Source of the DNA: SG8-30 sp964406445
GTDB taxonomy: Bacteria; Pseudomonadota; Gammaproteobacteria; Steroidobacterales; Steroidobacteraceae
Direction of reading: 5' to 3'
Length of the DNA stretch: 64,000 nucleotides
NCBI GenBank assembly: GCA_964406445.1
Contig: CAYORU010000006.1
Coordinates: 84,738 to 148,737 of the forward strand
Part shown: in pieces, positions 57,878 to 64,000 of the stretch
Position numbering within the stretch: the stretch's first letter is position 1
Layout: every line of letters starts with the position of its first letter
Made by a program: the position numbers and the translations under genes
Notes under the pieces: model-generated
What the model was told of the DNA's origin: nothing
What the model saw: the letters and a program-made list of their open reading frames with translations, nothing else
The model's database searches: none

Positions 57878-59026
57878 TCACCGCGAGGCGGCGACCGCCT
57901 GCTCGAGCTCCGACCAGCGACGGGCGGCCTCCGCCGAGGAGGCGGCGGCGCGATCGAGCAGGACCGGGTCGCGGCTTCGCGCGGCGCCCGCGACCGACCT
58001 GGCGGCCTCGAGCCGGGCTTCGGCGTAGCGCCTCATCAGCGCCGGCAGGGGGGCGAGCGGCGAGTCGGCCGGCAGGGCGTAGCCGTGGCCCGCGAGCGCC
58101 ACGAGCTCCCTCCACAGCGGCAGCACCTCGCGCTCGAGGCGATCGGCGAAGGCCGCCTCGTCGAGCGCGCGTGCGCGCGCCTCCTCGACGAGCGATCGCA
58201 TGGCGGCCGAAGCCCGCGCATTCGCCGCATCGAAGGCGGCGAGGTCGCGGCGCAGCGCGAGCTCCGCGGCGCGCTCCGCGGAGGGATGCGCGAGCCAGGA
58301 GAATCCCGCCCCGATGAGCAAGGCGCCGACGCCCGCCGCGAGCCAGGGCCGCGCGCGATCGGGCGCCGCGCGCGCCGCCGGCGTGAGCGGGCGGGCCTGC
58401 AGCGCGCCGATGAGCGCGCCGGCGGCGAGGCCGCCGAGGTGGGCGGCGTTGTCGATGCCGGGATGGATCCAGCCGAAGGCGATGGCGAGCGCCACGAACA
58501 CCGCGGCGCTGTTGCGCATCGGCCGGACGAGCGACACCGGCACGCCGTTGCGCCGGTCGAGCAGGTAGACGAGCAGCGCGCCGAAGACGCCGAAGATGGC
58601 GCCCGAGGCGCCGGCGCCGTTGACCGCCGGATTCCACGCGAGGCTCGCGATGCTGCCGGCCAGGCCGGAGACCGCGTAGACGACCACGAAGCGGCCCGTG
58701 CCGTACAGCCGCTCGACCAGCCGGCCCGCGTCCCACAGCGCCCACATGTTGAAGGCGAGGTGCAGCGCGCCGAAGTGGATGAACACCGCGGACCCGAGCC
58801 GCCACCACTCGCCGTCGAGGGTGAGCGGGCCGAAGTTCGAGCCGAAGCGGATGTGCACCGCCGGGTCCGGGCGCAGGAGGCCGGCGCCGGCGGCGACCAT
58901 CACCGCGAAGAACAGCACGTTGAGTCCCACCAGCAGGACCGTCGCCTGCGGCGGACCGGTCAGGCCGGCCAGGCGCTCGCGGAAATCCTCGATTTCGTCG
59001 CGCCCTGCCCCGTCCTGTCGCGCCAT
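57878..59026 (-). CDS. Rhomboid family intramembrane serine protease
   Basis: The 382-residue product has a six/seven-helix rhomboid core (about 25-225): WWRLGSAVFIHFGALHLAFNMWAL, the catalytic Ser in NGAGASGAIFGVFGALL and His in GIDNAAHLGGLAAG. A soluble C-terminal helical tail of about 130 residues follows another membrane helix. It cleaves membrane proteins within the bilayer. The start overlaps the hemF stop (TGATG). Confidence 0.92.
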   Translation of the reverse strand: MARQDGAGRDEIEDFRERLAGLTGPPQATVLLVGLNVLFFAVMVAAGAGLLRPDPAVHIRFGSNFGPLTLDGEWWRLGSAVFIHFGALHLAFNMWALWDAGRLVERLYGTGRFVVVYAVSGLAGSIASLAWNPAVNGAGASGAIFGVFGALLVYLLDRRNGVPVSLVRPMRNSAAVFVALAIAFGWIHPGIDNAAHLGGLAAGALIGALQARPLTPAARAAPDRARPWLAAGVGALLIGAGFSWLAHPSAERAAELALRRDLAAFDAANARASAAMRSLVEEARARALDEAAFADRLEREVLPLWRELVALAGHGYALPADSPLAPLPALMRRYAEARLEAARSVAGAARSRDPVLLDRAAASSAEAARRWSELEQAVAASR

Positions 59027-59946
59027 CAGCCGGCGAGCTCGGCGAGCCAGTCGCGCGGGCGCAGGAAGTCGGCGTAGAGGCGCGCCTCCGGGCTGCCAGG
59101 CTCGGGCCGCCAGTCGTACTCCCAGCGGACCAGCGGCGGCAGCGACATCAGGATGGACTCGGTCCGCCCGCCGGACTGCAGGCCGAAGAGGGTACCGCGG
59201 TCCCAGACCAGGTTGAACTCGACGTAGCGGCCGCGCCGGTACAGCTGGAAGCCGCGCTCGCGCTCGCCGAAGGGCTCGTCTCGACGGCGCGCGGCGATGG
59301 GCAGCCACGCGTCGAGGAAGGCCTCGCCGACGGCGCGCTGGTAGGCGAAGCAGGACTCGAAGCCCCAGGCGTTGAGGTCGTCGAAGAACAGGCCGCCGAC
59401 GCCGCGCGTCTCGCCGCGGTGCTTCAGGAAGAAGTACTCGTCGCACCATTTCTTGTGGGCCGCGTAGGTCGCCTCGTCGGGGCAGGCCGCGCGCGCGACG
59501 CGGTGCCAGTGCAGCACGTCCTCCTCGTAAGGGTAGTAGGGCGTGAGGTCGAATCCGCCGCCGAACCACCACACCGGGTCGCGGCCCGGCGGGTCGGCGA
59601 CGAAGAAGCGCACGTTCATGTGCGTCGTCGGCACGTGGGGATTGTGCGGGTGCAGGACCAGCGACAGGCCCATCGCCTCGAAGGGCGCGCCGGCCAGCTC
59701 GGGGCGATGCTGCGTCGCCGAGGGCGGCAGCTGCCGGCCCGTCACGTGCGAGAAGTTCACGCCGCCCTGCTCGAGGAGCGCCCCGTCGCGGAGCACCCGG
59801 CTCTCGCCGCCGCCGCCTTCCGCGCGCCGCCACGCGTCGCGCCGGAAGCGGCCGCCGCCGTCGGCCCGCTCGAGCTCGCTGCAGATGCGGTCCTGGAGGC
59901 CGAGCAGGAAGGCCTTCACGGCCTCGCGATCGACCGGCCGGCTCAT
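59026..59946 (-). CDS. hemF: Aerobic coproporphyrinogen III oxidase
   Basis: HemF oxidises coproporphyrinogen III to protoporphyrinogen IX using oxygen. The 306-residue product has the conserved HNPHVPTTHMNVRFF, WWFGGGFDLTPYYPYEEDV and GVGGLFFDDLN, and ends in WLAELAG. It overlaps topA by 4 bases at its start, and its stop overlaps the rhomboid start. Oxygen-dependent heme synthesis indicates an aerobic or microaerobic life. Confidence 0.97.
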   Translation of the reverse strand: MSRPVDREAVKAFLLGLQDRICSELERADGGGRFRRDAWRRAEGGGGESRVLRDGALLEQGGVNFSHVTGRQLPPSATQHRPELAGAPFEAMGLSLVLHPHNPHVPTTHMNVRFFVADPPGRDPVWWFGGGFDLTPYYPYEEDVLHWHRVARAACPDEATYAAHKKWCDEYFFLKHRGETRGVGGLFFDDLNAWGFESCFAYQRAVGEAFLDAWLPIAARRRDEPFGERERGFQLYRRGRYVEFNLVWDRGTLFGLQSGGRTESILMSLPPLVRWEYDWRPEPGSPEARLYADFLRPRDWLAELAG

Positions 59947-62462
59947 GTCTTGCGGGCCTTGGCGCGGCCGGCTGGCTTGGCGGCGGCCTTCTTGGCCGCG
60001 CGCTTGGCGGCGGCGCGGGGCTTCGCAGCGGGCTTCTGCTTCGGCGCCGCGGCGGGCGCAGCGGCCTTGGCCGACTTGCCCGCGGCGCCGCGGCGGCCGA
60101 AGCGGCCCTTCGCCTCGGGCGCCGCCGCGATGAGTTCCCGGCACCGCTCCAGCGTGAGCCTCGCCGCGGCCGCGCGCCACAGCGCGTGCCGGGTCTCGTC
60201 GTCGGCGGACTTCGGGATGTCCGGCTTGGGAACCTTCGCGTTCTTCTTGCCGTCGGTCACGTAGGGCCCGTAGCGGCCGTCGAGGACCGAGATGCCCGCC
60301 TCGGGGAACAGCAGGATGTTGCGGGCGGCGTCCGCCTTCTCCTTGGCGGCGACCAGCTCGAGTGCGCGCTCGAGGCCGATGGTGAACGGGTCGTCGTCCT
60401 TGATCGACACGAACTTGGCGCCGTACTTGACGTAGGGTCCGTACTGGCCGCGGCCGACGCTGACCGGCGTGCCGTCCGGCGACTCGCCGAGGGGCCGTGG
60501 CAGCGAGAGCAGCTTGAGGGCGTCCTCGAGCGTCACGTCGTCCATCCGCTGGCCGGGCAGCAGGCTCGCGAACTTCGGCTTCTCCTCGTCGTCCCGCGTG
60601 CCGAGCTGCACGAACGGGCCGTACTGTCCCATGCGCACCGAGATGGGCTTGCCGGTCGCGGGGTCCTTGCCGACCAGGCGCGCCTCGGCGACTTCCTCGC
60701 GGCTGACGCTCGTGGCGATGGTCTGCACCCGGTCGCGGAAGGGCTTCCAGAACCGGTCGAGCTCCGGCCGCCAGTCGCGCTCGCCGTTGCTGATCTCGTC
60801 GAGCACGTCCTCCATGGCGGCCGTGAAGCCGTAGTCGACGTAGGTCGGGAAGTACTTGACGAGGAAGCGCGAGACGATCTTGCCGATGTCGGTCGGCACG
60901 AAGGCCTTGCCGTTCATCTCGACGTAGCGCCTGTAGCGGAGCGTCTCGATGATCGAGGCGTAGGTCGAGGGCCGGCCGATGCCGAAGTTCTCGAGCGCCT
61001 TGACGAGGCTCGCCTCGGTGTAGCGCGGCGGCGGCTGGGTGAAGTGCTGTTCGGGCAGGAGCTCGGCGAGCGCGACGACCTCGCCCTCGGCGAGCGGCGG
61101 CAGGCGCTGCTCGTCCTCGCTCTCGAAGACCTCGCCCTCGTCGTGGTCCTCGTGATAGACGGCGAGGAAGCCCCGCTCGAGCAGGGTCTGGCCGCTGGCG
61201 CGGAAGGCGTGGCGCGCGGCGCCGGTCACCGACGGGTCGCGACCGGCGACGAGGTCGACGGCGACCGTGTCGTACACCGCCGGGGCCATCTGGCAGGCCA
61301 CGGCGCGTTGCCAGATCAGCCCGTACAGGCGCCGCTGGTCGGCGTCGTCGATCTCCGCCTCGGCGGCGCGCGGGTTGCGCGCGGCGGAGGTGGGGCGGAT
61401 CGCCTCGTGCGCCTCCTGGGCATTCTTCGAGCGGGTCCGGTAGACGTTGACCGAGGCCGACAGCGCCTGGGCGCCGTAGGACGCGCGGATGGCGTCGCGG
61501 ATGTCGGCGACCGCGTCGTTCGACAGCGAGACCGAGTCGGTGCGCATGTAGGTGATGAAGCCGGCCTCGTACAGGCGCTGCGCGGCCTGCATGGTGCGCC
61601 GCGCCGTGAAGCCGAGCTTGCGCGCGGACTCCTGCTGCAGCGTGGAGGTCGTGAACGGCGGGGCCGGGTTGCGGCGCTTGGGCTTGCGCTCGACCTTCGC
61701 CACCACCAGCGCGCCGCCGGCCGCCGCGAGCAGCGTGCGCTCGATGTCGCGCGCGGCCTGCTCGCTGGTGATCGAGAAGCGCCCCTTCTGCGTGTCCGCC
61801 TCGACCTTCTCGCCGCGGTACTCGGCGAGCCGCGCCGGGAAGCGCGCCGCGTCCTTCTGCCCGCGAGCCTCGATGGTCCAGTATTCCTGGCGCAGGAACG
61901 CGCCGATCTCGTCCTCGCGCTCGCAGATCAGCCGAAGCGCCACGCTCTGCACGCGGCCCGCGGACAGGCCGGGCTTGATCTTGCGCCACAGCAGCGGCGA
62001 GAGGTTGAAGCCGACCAGGTAGTCGAGCGCGCGGCGCGCCTGCTGCGCATTGACCAGGTTGTCGTTCAGGACCTCCGGGTTGTCGAGCGCCTCCTTGATG
62101 GCGTTCTTGGTCACCTCGTAGAAGCGCACGCGCCTGAGGTCGCGGCCCTCGAGCACGCCCCGCTCGCGCAGGATCTCGGCGAGGTGCCAGGAGATCGCCT
62201 CGCCCTCGCGGTCGGGATCGGTCGCGAGGAACAGGGTGCTGGCCTTGCGGGCCGCGCGCTCGATCGCCTCCACCCGCGGGCGGTTCTTGTCGATCAGCTC
62301 GTACTTCATGGCGAAGCCGCGCTCCGGGTCGACGGCGCCCTCCTTCTCGACGAGGTCGCGCACGTGGCCGTAGGAGGCCAGCACCTCGAAGTCGCGCCCG
62401 AGGTACTTCTTGAGCGTCTTCGCCTTGGCGGGAGACTCGACGATGACCAGGTTGTCGCTCAT
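59943..62462 (-). CDS. topA: DNA topoisomerase I
   Basis: TopA relaxes negative supercoils through a 5'-phosphotyrosine intermediate. The 839-residue product has the Toprim domain (LVIVESPAKAKTLKKYLG, TDPDREGEAISWHL), the active-site Tyr in ITYMRTDS, then three Toprim-C repeats (MGQYGPFVQLG, GRGQYGPYVKYG, LDGRYGPYVTDG). It lacks the Cys4 zinc ribbons of E. coli TopA and ends in a Lys/Ala/Pro-rich tail (about 785-839) that probably binds DNA. Confidence 0.97.
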   Translation of the reverse strand: MSDNLVIVESPAKAKTLKKYLGRDFEVLASYGHVRDLVEKEGAVDPERGFAMKYELIDKNRPRVEAIERAARKASTLFLATDPDREGEAISWHLAEILRERGVLEGRDLRRVRFYEVTKNAIKEALDNPEVLNDNLVNAQQARRALDYLVGFNLSPLLWRKIKPGLSAGRVQSVALRLICEREDEIGAFLRQEYWTIEARGQKDAARFPARLAEYRGEKVEADTQKGRFSITSEQAARDIERTLLAAAGGALVVAKVERKPKRRNPAPPFTTSTLQQESARKLGFTARRTMQAAQRLYEAGFITYMRTDSVSLSNDAVADIRDAIRASYGAQALSASVNVYRTRSKNAQEAHEAIRPTSAARNPRAAEAEIDDADQRRLYGLIWQRAVACQMAPAVYDTVAVDLVAGRDPSVTGAARHAFRASGQTLLERGFLAVYHEDHDEGEVFESEDEQRLPPLAEGEVVALAELLPEQHFTQPPPRYTEASLVKALENFGIGRPSTYASIIETLRYRRYVEMNGKAFVPTDIGKIVSRFLVKYFPTYVDYGFTAAMEDVLDEISNGERDWRPELDRFWKPFRDRVQTIATSVSREEVAEARLVGKDPATGKPISVRMGQYGPFVQLGTRDDEEKPKFASLLPGQRMDDVTLEDALKLLSLPRPLGESPDGTPVSVGRGQYGPYVKYGAKFVSIKDDDPFTIGLERALELVAAKEKADAARNILLFPEAGISVLDGRYGPYVTDGKKNAKVPKPDIPKSADDETRHALWRAAAARLTLERCRELIAAAPEAKGRFGRRGAAGKSAKAAAPAAAPKQKPAAKPRAAAKRAAKKAAAKPAGRAKARKT

Positions 62463-62538
62463 GTCCCTATCGCTGTTCCTTGGACGAAAAAGCCGCGGGG
62501 GCGCCGCGGCTGGTCGACGCGGGGCGGCGCCGCGCAGC

Positions 62539-63012
62539 TCAGTGCATGGCCTGCGGCCGCTCCTCGAAGACCAGGTCCTCCATGCGCTCGTAGGCCTGTT
62601 CCTGGCCGGGCTGGCTGAACAGCACCATGAGCACCACCCACTTCATGCGCTCGGTGTCGATGTCCTCGGCGTCGAGCGCCAGGAGGCGGTCGATGACCAC
62701 CTCCCGCTGCGCCGCGGAGAGGATCCCGATCTGCTCGAGGTGCATCAGGTAGCCGCGCAGCGCCGTGTCGAGCCGGGCGAGCTCGTGGGCGCTGTACACG
62801 CGCATCGAGCGCGGCGCCGACTCCGCCATGCCGACGACCCGGTCCTCGCCGAGGCCGTCGAGCCAGGTCAGGGCCCGCTCCACTTCCGGCTCGGGATAGC
62901 CGGCACGCTCGAGCTCGAGCTTCAGCGCGTCGCGGCTCGGCTCAGGCTCGTCCTCGGCGTCGAGAAAGTTCTCGAACAGGTGGATCAGGATGTCGAGAAC
63001 GCTTTCCTTCAT
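62539..63012 (-). CDS. smg: Smg family protein (DUF494)
   Basis: The 157-residue product matches Smg: MKESVLDILIHLFENFLD at the start and ERMKWVVLMVLFSQPGQEQAYERME near the end. Smg is almost always beside dprA and topA in gammaproteobacteria, as here, but its function is unknown. Its ATG overlaps the dprA stop (TGATG), so it is coupled to dprA. Confidence 0.95.
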   Translation of the reverse strand: MKESVLDILIHLFENFLDAEDEPEPSRDALKLELERAGYPEPEVERALTWLDGLGEDRVVGMAESAPRSMRVYSAHELARLDTALRGYLMHLEQIGILSAAQREVVIDRLLALDAEDIDTERMKWVVLMVLFSQPGQEQAYERMEDLVFEERPQAMH

Positions 63013-64000
63013 CACGCCCGCCTCACCGGGACCCGGCAATACCGGCCGCCGGGACAGGACTCGATCTCACCGCTGAGTTCGAGCAGGAGCAGCGTCGAGG
63101 CGACGGCGGAGGCTGGAAGGCCTGTTCTCCCGACCAGCGTGTCGAGGTCCACCGGCTCGAAGCCGCAGGCATTCAACAGGATTTTCCCCGCCCTGTCCAA
63201 CGGATCGCCGGAAAATCCAACGCCGGCCGCAGCTTGCACGGCTTCCGCCGCCGCGGCAGGCACTGCGGCGGGGCGCAGCGCGGCGACGATCTCGGCCACC
63301 TCCTCGACGAGCGCGGCGCCGTCGCGTATCAGGCGGTGACAGCCCCGCGCCATGGGGTTGCGCACCGAGCCCGGCAGCGCGAACACCTCGCGGCCCTGCT
63401 CGGCGGCGAGCCGCGCGGTGATGAGCGAGCCGGAGCGCGCGGCGGCCTCGACCACGAGCACGCCGAGCGACAGGCCGCTGATGATGCGGTTGCGCCGCGG
63501 GAAGTTGGCGGCGAGCGGCGGCACACCGGTCGGGAACTCGGTGACCACGGCGCCGCGCCCGGCGAGTTCGAGCGCGAGCCCGGCGTGGCTGGCGGGGTAG
63601 ACGCGGTCCGCGCCGGTGCCGCAGACCGCGACGCTCCGGCCGCCGCAGGCGAGCGCCCCGCGGTGCGCCGCCGCGTCAACGCCGGCGGCGAGTCCGCTCG
63701 TCACCGTGAAGCCCGCCGCCGCCAGCTCGCGCGCGAAGTCGAAGGCGAGCTCGCGGCCGGCCGGCGTGGGGCGGCGCGAGCCGACGACCGCCACCTGCGG
63801 CAGGTGCAGCGCGTCCACCTCGCCCTGCACGAACAGCGCCGCGGGAGCCCCGGGCGTCGCGGCGAGCAGGACCGGGTAATCCTCGCCCGCGCAGGTCACC
63901 AGCCGGCGGCCGGGGCCGTCGAGCCAGGCGCGGTCGCGTTCGAGCGCCCGCGCGTCGGGCGCGGCCAGCGCGGCGGCCGCGGCCGGGGGCAGCCCGCAGG
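63012..64000 (-). CDS. dprA: DNA-processing protein DprA (5' end outside window)
   Basis: DprA binds incoming single-stranded DNA during natural transformation and loads RecA. About 329 codons are visible. They include LPPAAAAALAAPDARALERDR near the edge, the Rossmann domain with VAVVGSRRPTPAGRELAFDFA, SGLAAGVDAAAHRGAL and NFPRRNRIISGLSLGVLVVEA, and a C-terminal winged-helix (DLDTLVGRTGLPASAVASTLLLLELSGEI, in parts). The reading frame is open to the window end, so the start lies to the right. Confidence 0.95.
   Translation of the reverse strand, partial: CGLPPAAAAALAAPDARALERDRAWLDGPGRRLVTCAGEDYPVLLAATPGAPAALFVQGEVDALHLPQVAVVGSRRPTPAGRELAFDFARELAAAGFTVTSGLAAGVDAAAHRGALACGGRSVAVCGTGADRVYPASHAGLALELAGRGAVVTEFPTGVPPLAANFPRRNRIISGLSLGVLVVEAAARSGSLITARLAAEQGREVFALPGSVRNPMARGCHRLIRDGAALVEEVAEIVAALRPAAVPAAAAEAVQAAAGVGFSGDPLDRAGKILLNACGFEPVDLDTLVGRTGLPASAVASTLLLLELSGEIESCPGGRYCRVPVRRA

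Overview
The window is a high-GC chromosomal segment of a gammaproteobacterium, probably from an environmental, xanthomonad- or Steroidobacter-like lineage. The evidence is the divergent dnaA / rpmH-rnpA-yidD-yidC-mnmE block at the left edge, the dprA-smg-topA-hemF block at the right edge, the aroE/gamma-carbonic anhydrase pair, and prlC, gor and rlmJ, which are close together in E. coli and here lie in one 11-kb stretch. It is almost all single-copy chromosomal sequence. I saw no rRNA, tRNA, CRISPR array, insertion sequence or prophage.

Layout. 1-5.2 kb: origin-proximal core genes, with one perfect DnaA box in the dnaA/rpmH gap. 5.3-6.4 kb: a MerR-like/DUF433 antitoxin with a DUF5615 PIN-like toxin. 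6.6-9.2 kb: dodecin, a Kch-type K+ channel, a LapA-like membrane protein and two small proteins. 9.3-15.3 kb: a large TonB receptor, an FAD-linked oxidase and PPK2. 15.4-19.9 kb: an exported small protein and the Anbu bacterial-proteasome operon (ATP-grasp, alpha-E, transglutaminase, Anbu). 20.1-21.8 kb: a DUF2157/GDYXXLXY membrane pair. 21.9-25.3 kb: a hydrolase and an ABC-2 exporter. 25.4-32.6 kb: mnmG, a CpcT-DUF1330 fusion, a GST, a peptide-binding protein and a CPA2 antiporter. 32.7-36.9 kb: a CDGSH protein and a Mla-type lipid ABC system with a STAS-fused permease. 36.9-41.8 kb: a flavodoxin, a zinc alcohol dehydrogenase, a MerR-B12 regulator and a GGDEF/EAL protein. 42-46.7 kb: an AbgT transporter, VanY, an HD hydrolase and exonuclease III. 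46.7-54.1 kb: prlC, GIDE/LemA, gor, gamma-CA, aroE and hemB. 54.2-55.8 kb: an ECF sigma factor, an anti-sigma factor and an EGKCG-repeat peptide. 55.9-64 kb: MscS, rlmJ, rhomboid, hemF, topA, smg and dprA.

Two places look most worth pursuing. First, between the MerR-B12 (CarH/LitR-like) regulator and the GGDEF/EAL gene there is a compact unannotated transcription unit: three 11-bp-period repeats, the last forming the -35 of a strong promoter (TTGACA-N17-TATCCT), followed about 30 nt later by a textbook intrinsic terminator. This predicts a short (about 60 nt) RNA controlled by the B12-type regulator. Second, an ECF sigma / DUF3379 anti-sigma pair sits directly upstream of an exported peptide made of three near-identical 15-residue Cys units (EGKCG repeats, HvfA-like). 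The HvfB/HvfC-type enzymes expected to modify such peptides are not adjacent; the peptide is closed off by its own terminator.

Three roughly 95-105-bp inverted-repeat elements with a GGGGAC head (REP/RAYT-like) and a 366-bp GC-rich inverted-repeat region downstream of abgT are the main non-coding repeats. Function names below come from reading the translated sequences; no database search was run.
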